From DASVEE01 sp036399695 (GTDB taxonomy: Bacteria; Acidobacteriota; Thermoanaerobaculia; Gp7-AA8): a stretch of 18,842 nt of DNA. The translations under genes and the position numbers were made by a program. The stretch spans positions 1-18,842 of the forward strand of contig DASWMP010000211.1 of assembly GCA_036399695.1 (NCBI GenBank), read 5' to 3'. Shown one piece after another: positions 1-6,344 of this stretch. The notes beneath the pieces are model-generated. The model searched no databases, was not told the DNA's origin, and was given only the letters and a program-made list of their open reading frames with translations. Numbering within the stretch: position 1 is the first letter of the stretch; each line of letters opens with the position of its first letter.

Positions 1-124
1 CGATCGCCACGCCCCACCGCTGCGCCGGCGTCAGAGCCCCGGGCTGCAGAACACTCTGCAGGTTCAGTTTGATGTCGCGCGCCGGCTCGGGAATCGCGGC
101 GCGCAGCTCTTCGACGGCGCTCAT
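1..124 (-). CDS. ahpD: AhpD-like alkylhydroperoxidase, 5' part only
   Basis: Only the first 41 residues are present; the gene runs off the left edge. The N-terminus includes ARDIKLNLQSVLQPGALT followed by PAQRWGVAI, which matches the start of AhpD (carboxymuconolactone decarboxylase fold) as known from Mycobacterium. AhpD is a small cytoplasmic CxxC protein that re-reduces AhpC. The catalytic cysteines would lie beyond the window and cannot be checked. The ATG lies 3 nt after the ahpC stop, so it is the third gene of a perR-ahpC-ahpD operon and is probably translated by coupling, since only a weak AGGTGG precedes it. Identity is fairly secure from the N-terminal motif and from its position behind ahpC. 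Confidence 0.85.
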   Translation of the reverse strand, partial: MSAVEELRAAIPEPARDIKLNLQSVLQPGALTPAQRWGVAI

Positions 125-127
125 CGG

Positions 128-664
128 TTACGCCACCTGGATCGTCTCTTCGCCCTTCTGCCAGTTGCAGGGGCAAAGCTCGTCGGTCTGGAGCGCGTCG
201 AGGGTACGGAGCACTTCGCCGACGTTACGGCCGACCGACAGGTCGTACGCGCTGACGGCGCGGATGGTGCTCTGCGGGTCGACGACGTACGTCACGCGCA
301 GCGCAACGCCGCCTTCTTTGTGGATGATGCCGAGCTCGTTCGCCAGCGTCGGGTTGATGTGCACGAGCGGCGTCGGCAGCTCGGCGAGATCCGGATGGTT
401 GTTCCGCCACGCCAGGTGCGAGAACTCGTTGTCGGTCGAGCCACCGATCACCACGGCGTCACGGTCGGCGAAGTCCTGCGTGTGCTTGCCGAACTCCACG
501 ATCTCGGTCGGGCAAATGAAGGTGAAGTCCTTCGGGTAGGCGTAAAAAACGAGCCACTTTCCGTCGTAGTCCTTGCTTGAGACGGTCTTGAACTCCTTGC
601 CCTTCTCGCGCGAAACGTTTGCCTGAAGCGTGAACTGAGGGAACTTGTCGCCAACGGTCAACAT
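128..664 (-). CDS. ahpC: Alkyl hydroperoxide reductase AhpC (peroxiredoxin)
   Basis: A 178-residue 2-Cys peroxiredoxin that reduces H2O2, organic peroxides and peroxynitrite in the cytoplasm. The peroxidatic cysteine is Cys51 in the motif FTFICPTEI. The C-terminal DELCPCNWQKGE carries Cys164 and Cys166, the resolving pair of the mycobacterial AhpC subtype that works with AhpD rather than AhpF. The VGRNVGEVLRTLDALQ segment is also typical. The start MLTVGDKFPQF is chosen because it matches the family N-terminus and has an AAAAGGAGA ribosome site about 10 nt upstream. The open frame continues upstream through perR, but that extension is not coding. It lies 50 nt behind perR with no operator of its own in the gap, so it is probably co-transcribed from the perR promoter. 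Confidence 0.96.
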   Translation of the reverse strand: MLTVGDKFPQFTLQANVSREKGKEFKTVSSKDYDGKWLVFYAYPKDFTFICPTEIVEFGKHTQDFADRDAVVIGGSTDNEFSHLAWRNNHPDLAELPTPLVHINPTLANELGIIHKEGGVALRVTYVVDPQSTIRAVSAYDLSVGRNVGEVLRTLDALQTDELCPCNWQKGEETIQVA

Positions 665-674
665 CCTGGTGCTT

Positions 675-683
675 TCTCCTTTT
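675..683 (-). promoter_or_regulatory. Ribosome binding site of ahpC
   Basis: On the minus strand the sequence AAAAGGAGA lies 10 nt before the ATG at 664. It settles the ahpC start against the much longer open frame that continues upstream. Confidence 0.8.
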
Positions 684-714
684 GTGATGATGAATGAAGT
701 GAGATTTGGGCTCG

Positions 715-1122
715 TTACCGGCGACTCTTCCGGACGCCGCGCATGACGACCTGGTAGTCGTGGATCTCGTACCCGCGCATCGCCTCGATGTTGCAGACCT
801 GCACCTTGTCCCACGCGATGTCGTGGATCTGGCCGGTCTGTTCGTCGATGAAGTGATGGTGGTTGTCGAGCTTCGGATCGAACACCACGCTGTCCTCGGC
901 GAGCTGCAGCCTGCGCAGCAGGCCCTTCTCGACGAAGAGGTTCAGCGTGTTGTAGACCGTGGCCCGCGAGATCCAGGGAAAGCGTTCTTTGACGCGCTTC
1001 CAGACCACGTCGGCGGACGGATGTTCGTCGGTGCGCAGGACGTACTCGGCCACCGCGACACGCTGCGCCGACGGCTGAATGTCGTGTTCGCGAAGCATCT
1101 CGGAGGGATCGTGTTTCGTCAT
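715..1122 (-). CDS. perR: PerR-type peroxide-sensing Fur family repressor
   Basis: A 135-residue Fur-family protein: winged helix at about 1-80 (ISRATVYNTLNLFVEKGLL is the recognition region) and dimerisation/metal domain at 80-135. The five B. subtilis PerR regulatory ligands (H37, D85, H91, H93, D104) map without gaps to His34, Asp82, His88, His90 and Asp101. Asp rather than Glu at the last position is the feature that makes PerR, unlike Fur, sensitive to H2O2. The structural-zinc cysteines are missing: Asp93 and Thr96 stand where Cys96 and Cys99 would be, and the protein has one cysteine in all (in VQVCNIEA). Leptospira PerR is a known precedent for a PerR without this zinc site. It sits at the head of the ahpC-ahpD operon with a PerR box in its promoter. 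Fur-family membership is certain; PerR specificity is inferred from ligands and context. Confidence 0.9.
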   Translation of the reverse strand: MTKHDPSEMLREHDIQPSAQRVAVAEYVLRTDEHPSADVVWKRVKERFPWISRATVYNTLNLFVEKGLLRRLQLAEDSVVFDPKLDNHHHFIDEQTGQIHDIAWDKVQVCNIEAMRGYEIHDYQVVMRGVRKSRR

Positions 1123-1127
1123 GCTTG

Positions 1128-1144
1128 TTTAGACTAAGTCTAAA
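1128..1144. promoter_or_regulatory. PerR box (operator)
   Basis: TTTAGACTAAGTCTAAA is a perfect 8-1-8 inverted repeat, AT-rich against a GC-rich background. It has the 7-1-7 geometry of PerR/Fur boxes. It ends 5 nt upstream of the perR start codon and overlaps the predicted -10 box and spacer, as expected for autorepression and control of the whole operon. Confidence 0.85.
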
Positions 1145-1159
1145 TGAGGATGTTGTCAA
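1131..1159 (-). promoter_or_regulatory. perR-ahpC-ahpD promoter
   Basis: On the minus strand TTGACA (1154-1159) is a consensus -35 box. After a 17-nt spacer comes TAGTCT (1131-1136), a weaker -10. Transcription would begin about 1124, only a couple of bases before the perR ATG, so perR may be translated from an almost leaderless message; no Shine-Dalgarno sequence fits in between. Confidence 0.7.
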
Positions 1160-1211
1160 GAGCTGTAGGTCGTCTGGAGTGGGGGATGCACAGGCAAACC
1201 AGGCGGACGGC

Positions 1212-3806
1212 TCAGACTGCCGAGATGAGCGCGTCCCGCAGCTCGGCAGCGGTGCGGATGCGGGTGCTCGCATCACGCTGGAGCGCCCGCAGGAGCACGG
1301 CGGCTAACGCGGACGGGACCTCAGCGCGCATGCTGCGCGGATCGGGGGCATCGTGGCCGAGGATCGCGTTCATCACCAGCGGCGTGGTCGGGGCGGTAAA
1401 GGGCGGACGGCCGGTGACGGCCTCGTAGAGCGTCACCGCGACGCTCCACACATCAGCGAGCGGCGTTGCGGGAGCGCCGAGGATGGTTTCGGGCGAGAGA
1501 TACAGAGGCGTTCCGGCCATGTGACCGGCGTCCACTGCCCCGAACTGCGCCAGGCCGAAATCGAGCAGCTTCGCGGCGCCGTCCCGGCTGAAGGCGACGT
1601 TCGCCGGTTTGACGTCGCGGTGGAGCACGCCCGCGGAGTGGGCGTGAGCGAGCGCATCCGCGAGCTCGGCGCCGATGCGGACGACCTCCGTCGGGTGGAG
1701 CGGCAGCCGGGCGGCGAGCGACTCGCGTTCGAGCAGCTCGAAGACGAGCATCGGACGGCCGCGCCACGACTCGGCGGCATGGATCGTGGCGATGGAGCGG
1801 TGCGACAACGCGGCCACGGCGCGTGCTTCCTGTTCGAAGCGGGTGATCGCATCGGATGAAAGCGCCGGCAGCGTCTTGATGGCCACATCGCGTTCGAGCA
1901 GGAGGTCGCGCGCACGGTACACGACACCCATCGCACCCGCGCCGAGGCGCTGGTCGAAGCGGAACTTGCCGTGGAGGATGTGCGGGACGTCGGCCGGGAT
2001 GAGCGGCATCTCGTCGCGAGCACAGCGCACGGAGAGCATCGGCTCATAGACCGACGCGCAGGAGGTGCAGAGGAGCGCACGATCCGGTGACTCCGTGCGC
2101 TCCACCGTGCGCTCCACGTTGACACGCGGGAACTGCTCCAGCCTCAGCGCGGCCGACGCCGCCACGACCGCCAGAAGCGCGCGGACTTCGCCATCGAAGG
2201 GCAGGCCGCTCATCGGTTCACCCAGTGCGACGAGACCGAGGAAGCGGCCGTCGCCGCCGTGGAGGGGGAGGAGGAGGCGGAAGCGGTCAAGGGCGCGGAG
2301 GTCGCGGTCATCGGTCAGGAATTCGACGGCTTCGAGGTGCAGCGCTGCGTCGATACCCTCCGTGAGGAGCGAAGTCAGCGCCCCGGCATCGGCGGCGTCA
2401 CGGACGCGGCGGGCCAGCTCGCCAAGGAGCCGGTGCGCCTGTGTGCGGTCGCGGAAGAAGAGGCGTTCGAGTGCGCGGCGAAGTGGCGCGGCGAAGAAGA
2501 AGCCGGCGACGGCCAGCACCGCCAGCATGACGATGAGCGGCAGCCGCGTGGTGGCCACGCGGCCGATCGGCTGATCGCGATGCGTATAGAAGATCGCCGT
2601 CAGGGACACGAACGGGATCAGCGAGAGGATCGTCAGCGTCCGCTCGGCGATCACGAAGATGACGGCGCGCTGGGCCAGTACGCCGGCGCGCTCGACGCGG
2701 CGGGCGAGCAGCGCATACGTGAGTGAGAGCGGCACGAGCAGCAGCGGCAGCAGCAGGAGGGCCATCGCCACTCGCGGGAGCAGCAGCTCTTTCGTTGCCA
2801 CGAGTGACAACGCCTGCAGGAGCGCCGCAATCACCGGGATTCCGACGCCGAGCCCGCAGCCCCAGGCCACCAGCCTTGCGCGATTGCCGACGCGCCGCAG
2901 AGACCTTGGCGCCGCGCCACGCGAAACGGACAGGAGGGCCGGTCCTGCAGCACCATCGGTCCCATCGGTCCCATAGGTCCCATAGGTCCCATAGGTCCTA
3001 TAAGTCCCATAGCGCGCCTGCCGGACGATGAGCACGACCGTGGCGCCCGCGGTCACGAGATACGGCACCACCTGAAGCACTCCCGTTTCGAGCAGCGGCA
3101 CGAGCCACACTGCGTCGAGCACCTGCGAAACCGCGGACAACATCGCCCGGGCGACGGCCGTCACGCTGACAGCGGCGATCACGACGCGGAGCCCGCGCCC
3201 GATCTTCAGCGCGGAGGGCAACTCGGCCGCCAGCAGCAGCAGATAACGGCACCAGAGGGCGCCCGGCACCAGCGCATAAGCCACGATCACCGCGTCGCGC
3301 CACGCCGGCGAGCCGATACGGACCAGATTCGGCTCCAGGAACCCGAACGCCAGCGTCACACCGAGACCGGCCAGAAAGCCGCCCGCGCTCGTCGCCGCCC
3401 GATTGCGTCCCGCCAGCCCAAGCGCCAGTCCGGCCAGCGTGGCCACGAGCGCAAGGAGCGCCAGCACGAGACGGCGGACGATCGTCGCCCTGTCGGCCGG
3501 CACGTTCGTCACCTCTCCGGCGACGACGCTGCCGTCCTGCAACCGATAAGCGATCGTCGTCTCCACCGGCACGTTCCTGAAGCGCCGGCGTCCTTCCGGC
3601 GACGCGGCCGCGACCCACGGCGTCTCGCCGAAGCGGATTGCTTCCACGATCCGTCCGTCGCGCGTGACCACGCTCGTCCCACTGATGCGCGAGCCATCCA
3701 GCGCAACCGGATGCGCGCGTGACGTCGTCACGCTGACGATCGCCAGCGGCGCGAGCGGGCGCACCACGGCCGCGCAGCAGATGCAGAACAGCCGGACGAC
3801 GTTCAT
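1212..3806 (-). CDS. Polytopic membrane Ser/Thr protein kinase
   Basis: An 864-residue protein. It begins with a hydrophobic segment (about 1-30) and a small probably extracytoplasmic stretch (30-105). A multi-helix membrane region follows (about 107-438), broken by a GTY/GTD repeat loop (266-285), and then a GAF-like domain (about 455-562). A cysteine cluster, C580-x2-C583-x11-C595, resembles a small zinc ribbon. The C-terminus is a Hanks-type kinase with a glycine loop (G622, G624, G627), catalytic Lys644, HRD at 729-731, DFG at 749-751 and LYLSPE as the activation-segment end. All catalytic motifs are intact, so it should be active. Most bacterial Hanks kinases put the kinase first and the sensor last; here the order is reversed. 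The ATG at 3806 is preferred because it yields a signal/TM segment and does not overlap the divergent LuxR gene. The ligand is unknown. Confidence 0.9.
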   Translation of the reverse strand: MNVVRLFCICCAAVVRPLAPLAIVSVTTSRAHPVALDGSRISGTSVVTRDGRIVEAIRFGETPWVAAASPEGRRRFRNVPVETTIAYRLQDGSVVAGEVTNVPADRATIVRRLVLALLALVATLAGLALGLAGRNRAATSAGGFLAGLGVTLAFGFLEPNLVRIGSPAWRDAVIVAYALVPGALWCRYLLLLAAELPSALKIGRGLRVVIAAVSVTAVARAMLSAVSQVLDAVWLVPLLETGVLQVVPYLVTAGATVVLIVRQARYGTYRTYGTYGTYGTDGTDGAAGPALLSVSRGAAPRSLRRVGNRARLVAWGCGLGVGIPVIAALLQALSLVATKELLLPRVAMALLLLPLLLVPLSLTYALLARRVERAGVLAQRAVIFVIAERTLTILSLIPFVSLTAIFYTHRDQPIGRVATTRLPLIVMLAVLAVAGFFFAAPLRRALERLFFRDRTQAHRLLGELARRVRDAADAGALTSLLTEGIDAALHLEAVEFLTDDRDLRALDRFRLLLPLHGGDGRFLGLVALGEPMSGLPFDGEVRALLAVVAASAALRLEQFPRVNVERTVERTESPDRALLCTSCASVYEPMLSVRCARDEMPLIPADVPHILHGKFRFDQRLGAGAMGVVYRARDLLLERDVAIKTLPALSSDAITRFEQEARAVAALSHRSIATIHAAESWRGRPMLVFELLERESLAARLPLHPTEVVRIGAELADALAHAHSAGVLHRDVKPANVAFSRDGAAKLLDFGLAQFGAVDAGHMAGTPLYLSPETILGAPATPLADVWSVAVTLYEAVTGRPPFTAPTTPLVMNAILGHDAPDPRSMRAEVPSALAAVLLRALQRDASTRIRTAAELRDALISAV
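2952..3014. repeat. In-frame 9-bp tandem repeat inside kinase gene
   Basis: Seven units of a 9-bp sequence, consensus CCCATAGGT on the plus strand. Units 3-5 (2970-2996) are identical, unit 2 differs by one base (CCCATCGGT), and the flanking units diverge further. Read on the minus strand the array encodes Thr-Tyr-Gly/Thr-Asp-Gly triplets at kinase residues 266-285, in a loop between predicted membrane helices. The 9-bp period keeps the frame when copies are gained or lost. Confidence 0.93.
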
Positions 3807-3828
3807 GGAGGTGTGTGGAAGCGCACTC

Positions 3829-3837
3829 CTATAATAG
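3829..3837. promoter_or_regulatory. Divergent -10 region between kinase and LuxR genes
   Basis: CTATAATAG lies in the 40-bp gap between the divergent genes. It contains a perfect TATAAT on the plus strand (3830-3835) and TATTAT on the minus strand (3831-3836). No convincing -35 box was found for either direction. The plus transcript would start about 5 nt before the LuxR ATG and the minus transcript about 18 nt before the kinase ATG, which has no Shine-Dalgarno sequence. Both messages would be nearly leaderless. Confidence 0.5.
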
Positions 3838-3846
3838 CTCCCGTCC

Positions 3847-4566
3847 ATGCGAATCGACGCGATCCGCCGCCTCTGGGAACGGCTCCGCGCGAGTGGCGGC
3901 CACGCCCGAGTCCTCGACACTGATTCGTTCACCGAAAGCGAGCGCGCCGTCGGCCGCATGGTGCTCCCCCTCTTCGCCGATCTGGAGAGCGCGAAGCAGA
4001 CCATCGCCGATTTGACGGAGAAGGCGCTGGCCATCGACGCCATCCTCCGGCTGCTGCCGTCGCCGGCGCTCGTCGTCGACGAGACGGCGCGCCTCTTCTC
4101 CTCGAACGAAGCGGCGAAGGCGCTGTTCGGCGGGCCCGCCATCCCGTTGCAGGTCGTCGAACTGGCCGCGCGTGCACTCGAAGCAGGTGAGGAGCGGGAG
4201 TGCTCCGCCGTCGCTCACCCGCGGCGCAGCGGCGCCACGTTGCGCATCGTGCCGGCCGAGGTGGGGGAGCGCGCGAGCAGCGGCCCGGGCGTGGTCTTTC
4301 TCGTTTCTCCCGACGGCGATGCAGGCGTCGATGCCGGTGAGCTGACACAGCGCCTGAATCTCACACCCATGCAGGCGCGCGTGGTGGCGCTCGTGGCGCG
4401 CGGCCTGAGCAACCGAGAGGTGGGCGAAGAGCTGGGCCTCTCCATCGAGACGATCCGCAAGCATCTCGCCGCGGCGTACCAGAAGACCGGCGTACCGAAT
4501 CGCGCCGGCGTCGTGGCGCTCGCGTACAACGCCCGGTTCGGCGCGCGTCCGCCGCTGGAGATGTGA
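3847..4566 (+). CDS. LuxR/GerE-family transcriptional regulator with PAS-like domain
   Basis: A 239-residue protein. The C-terminal 170-230 is a clear GerE helix-turn-helix: LTPMQARVVALVARGLSNRE, then VGEELGLSIETIRKHL and AAAYQKTGVPNRAGVVALA. The middle (about 60-150) reads like a PAS-type sensor (ILRLLPSPALVVDETARLF and following), and the N-terminal 1-60 is helical and charged. No receiver domain is present, so it is not a classical response regulator. It is a cytoplasmic DNA-binding protein of unknown ligand. It starts back-to-back with the membrane kinase, which makes phosphorylation by that kinase a reasonable but untested guess. The genes downstream on the same strand (4629-6228) are possible targets. 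Confidence 0.88.
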   Translation: MRIDAIRRLWERLRASGGHARVLDTDSFTESERAVGRMVLPLFADLESAKQTIADLTEKALAIDAILRLLPSPALVVDETARLFSSNEAAKALFGGPAIPLQVVELAARALEAGEERECSAVAHPRRSGATLRIVPAEVGERASSGPGVVFLVSPDGDAGVDAGELTQRLNLTPMQARVVALVARGLSNREVGEELGLSIETIRKHLAAAYQKTGVPNRAGVVALAYNARFGARPPLEM

Positions 4567-4585
4567 CCCAGTAGTTTCTATAGGA

Positions 4586-4601
4586 CAGACACTCCTGTCT
4601 G
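4586..4601. repeat. Small intergenic palindrome
   Basis: CAGACACTCCTGTCTG forms a 6-bp stem with a CTCC loop, in the 62-bp gap between the LuxR gene and the next gene. There is no T-run behind it, so it is not a normal terminator. It could be a copy of a dispersed intergenic palindrome or a regulatory hairpin; the single copy here does not decide. Confidence 0.45.
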
Positions 4602-4628
4602 CCAGCGTGTAACGAGAGGAGACGTGTC

Positions 4629-5270
4629 ATGAAGCAGCCATTGACCACGGATTCGGAGTTCCTCGCCACCGACGAAGGGCGCGCGTTCGCACGACGGATG
4701 CTGACGGAGCTCAGCCGGCCCGCGACGGCCGGCGCGCTGCCACGTACGGGCAACCCGGTCGAAGATTTCGAGACGCTGCAGCACGAATACATCGAGCATC
4801 TCGAGCAGCACATGCGGGAGTACCGGCCGCTCCGCGAGCACGAACGGGCGGAACTGCGGCAGGCGCTATCGGACATGTACCGCAAGCGCTTCAACGGCCT
4901 CTATCCGGAAGATCCGGAGATACTGCACCAGTACCTGCTGCAACTGACGCGGCTCGTTGCCTGGCTGGCGGCGCTGACCTGCGAGGTCTGGATTATCGAG
5001 ACAGGCGAACGTCCGAGCCACTACCGGCGCACGGAGCCCGGCACCGTCGACCTCGGGACCTACCATCTGGAATGGGCGCGTGAGGCTTTCGGCTGGTGGG
5101 CGGCCGGCCATCGGAGGCTGCCGTACCTTCTCAAGATCGAGCCGCGGCCGCGGCCCGGTACGTTCGTCAGTGAGCTCGCCGCGCTGGTGCAGGACGACCC
5201 GGCACTGCGCGCCGCCCTCGAATCGTTCCGCAAACCGGTGGAGATCGAAGACGGCTGTCCCCTCTGCTGA
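4629..5270 (+). CDS. Hypothetical protein with C-terminal CPLC
   Basis: A 213-residue protein that I do not recognise. It is mostly helical and charged: an acidic, Glu/Arg-rich first half (to about residue 90), then a Trp- and Leu-rich stretch (LTRLVAWLAALTCEVWI) that is moderately hydrophobic but not a convincing membrane helix. It ends exactly in Cys210-Pro-Leu-Cys213, a terminal CxxC that might bind metal, act in redox, or be a processing signal. There is no signal peptide. The ATG is supported by a GAGGAG site 8 nt upstream. It is the first of three same-strand small genes and lies behind the LuxR gene. Its length and good ribosome site make it a real gene; the function is unknown. Confidence 0.8.
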   Translation: MKQPLTTDSEFLATDEGRAFARRMLTELSRPATAGALPRTGNPVEDFETLQHEYIEHLEQHMREYRPLREHERAELRQALSDMYRKRFNGLYPEDPEILHQYLLQLTRLVAWLAALTCEVWIIETGERPSHYRRTEPGTVDLGTYHLEWAREAFGWWAAGHRRLPYLLKIEPRPRPGTFVSELAALVQDDPALRAALESFRKPVEIEDGCPLC

Positions 5271-5281
5271 ATTTGCGGTTA

Positions 5282-5293
5282 ACCCGATCGGGT
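5282..5293. repeat. Intergenic 12-bp perfect palindrome
   Basis: ACCCGATCGGGT lies in the 97-bp gap between the genes ending at 5270 and starting at 5368. It is a perfect inverted repeat without loop, more like a protein binding site than a hairpin terminator. No binding protein can be named. The rest of the gap shows only the GAGGAG site of the next gene. Confidence 0.4.
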
Positions 5294-5367
5294 GATGTTG
5301 TGCCGCGTCCTCCGACGCACATTGCGGCTCACAGCAATGGTGCTGAGTAAACAGAGGAGAAACGACA

Positions 5368-5859
5368 ATGACGGCAAACATGAAGAGCGCGGATCTGCAG
5401 CAGGCACTGGAAGTCGTACTGGCCGAGACGTTCAGCCATCAGAAGGAAGCCTTCCGGCAGGCTCGGGGCAATCGCGAGGCCGGTGCGGCCGACGCGGCGG
5501 ATGCGAATCCGCCGGCGACGGAGACCGAGGCGGGCTACGCCGCGAAGCTCACGTACGACGGCGGCGACTACATCGCCGACTGGAACGTCGACCTGTTCGA
5601 CGCCCACGGCCGCCCTGTGGGCGGGATCTCGACCACGGGCCTGTCGATGGGCGCCGGCAAGTACACCGTCGAGGGCCGCGTGCTGCTCAACTACCGCATC
5701 GAAGACATCCGTACCTGGCGTTGCAGCGGGAGCGTCAATTCCAGCCCCACCGGCGTGACGATCACCTGGCTGGGCATGCTCGTCGAGCACATCGGTACCG
5801 GCTTCTTCACACGCATTCCGCCGCAGGGCCTGACGACCAGCCTCGGCCGGATCAGCTAA
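5368..5859 (+). CDS. Small probable beta-rich protein of unknown function
   Basis: A 163-residue protein. The first 50 residues are polar and Ala-rich (helix, then low-complexity AADAADANPPATETEAGYAA). The remainder alternates hydrophobic and polar residues with many Gly and Thr, as in an all-beta fold (WNVDLFDAHGRPVGGIS, then MGAGKYTVEGRVLLNY). No signal peptide or membrane helix is seen, and there is one cysteine. The ATG has a GAGGAG site 9 nt upstream. The DAHGxxxG stretch loosely recalls beta-barrel proteins of the Rhodococcus Vap type, but I do not trust that resemblance. It lies between two other unrecognised genes and may be co-transcribed with the gene at 4629. Confidence 0.75.
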   Translation: MTANMKSADLQQALEVVLAETFSHQKEAFRQARGNREAGAADAADANPPATETEAGYAAKLTYDGGDYIADWNVDLFDAHGRPVGGISTTGLSMGAGKYTVEGRVLLNYRIEDIRTWRCSGSVNSSPTGVTITWLGMLVEHIGTGFFTRIPPQGLTTSLGRIS

Positions 5860-5870
5860 TTCGGCAGACG

Positions 5871-5902
5871 CGCCGCGACGGTCCAGCCCGGCCGTCGCGG
5901 CG
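5871..5902 (+). terminator. GC-rich hairpin after the 5368 gene
   Basis: An 11-bp perfect stem, CGCCGCGACGG (5871-5881) with CCGTCGCGGCG (5892-5902) and a 10-nt loop, begins 11 nt after the stop codon. There is no T-run behind it, so it may be a weak terminator or an mRNA 3'-end stabiliser that separates expression of the neighbouring small genes. Confidence 0.55.
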
Positions 5903-5937
5903 TGGTCCTTGCTCAATAAAAGAGCGGAGGACATCGA

Positions 5938-6228
5938 ATGAGAGACGACCAGCGAGGTCCCGATCCGAAAGCCGGATCCCAGGACCGAAAGACACGTATC
6001 GACGGTGACCGCGTCATCCATACGGTCAAAGGCACGCCTTATCACGGCGACCGCTACACACGTCCGTACGGACTGACCACCGAACAGAACGAAGCCCGCC
6101 GCGTCGGCCCGAAACTCGACGAGCGGCAAGGCAACGAAGCAGCCCGCGAAGGCCACCGCAGCATCGAGCGCACCGACGGCACCGACGAGGTGACGGAGAC
6201 ACGCAAAGGCGGCCGGCGGCCCGAGTAG
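5938..6228 (+). CDS. Small hydrophilic, probably disordered protein
   Basis: A 96-residue protein made almost wholly of charged and polar residues, with no hydrophobic core, membrane helix, signal peptide or cysteine. It is rich in Arg, Asp, Glu, Gly and Thr and is probably intrinsically disordered. It starts at an ATG with a GCGGAGG site 8 nt upstream, which is good support for a real gene despite the low complexity. Composition of this kind is seen in stress or hydrophilin-like proteins, but nothing allows a function to be assigned. It is the last of the three-gene run and is followed by a terminator-like hairpin. Confidence 0.65.
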   Translation: MRDDQRGPDPKAGSQDRKTRIDGDRVIHTVKGTPYHGDRYTRPYGLTTEQNEARRVGPKLDERQGNEAAREGHRSIERTDGTDEVTETRKGGRRPE

Positions 6229-6242
6229 TCCTCGTGCAAAAC

Positions 6243-6272
6243 AGGAGGTGTTGCCGTCTGGCAACGCCTTCT
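6243..6272 (+). terminator. Hairpin terminator candidate ending the small-gene run
   Basis: AGGAGGTGTTGCC (6243-6255) pairs with GGCAACGCCTTCT (6260-6272), 13 bp including two G-U pairs, around a GTCT tetraloop. It begins 15 nt after the stop at 6228. A TTTT run follows only after about 8 nt (6281-6284), so it is a plausible but imperfect intrinsic terminator. It insulates the upstream genes from module 1. Confidence 0.6.
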
Positions 6273-6297
6273 CAACCCGCTTTTCGCCTGGCGCTGC

Positions 6298-6306
6298 TGC
6301 TAGACT
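6298..6306 (+). promoter_or_regulatory. Extended -10 promoter candidate of module 1
   Basis: TGCTAGACT fits an extended -10 (TGn followed by a TATAAT-like hexamer). It lies 39 nt upstream of the GTG start of the CHAT gene. The 10-mer CTGCTAGACT recurs at 11847-11856 in front of the sigma gene of module 2. No clear -35 box is visible. Confidence 0.5.
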
Positions 6307-6344
6307 GGACTGGTCCCAATCCAGTGATATCGGCGGTCTGACCA

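Noticed and set aside
128..1276. 382-residue minus-strand open frame running through perR into ahpC
   Set aside because: The upstream part is perR in another frame; ahpC begins at the ATG at 664, with a ribosome site and the family N-terminus.
2952..3014. CRISPR or intergenic repeat
   Set aside because: The units are 9 bp, contiguous without spacers, and translate in frame within the kinase.
3807..4142. N-terminal extension of the kinase frame into the LuxR gene
   Set aside because: It would overlap the divergent LuxR gene on the opposite strand and has no recognisable content; the ATG at 3806 gives a signal/TM segment.
5368..5859. Rhodococcus VapA-type virulence protein
   Set aside because: Only a short DAHGxxxG-like stretch and a general beta-rich character agree; there is no signal peptide and no convincing alignment.
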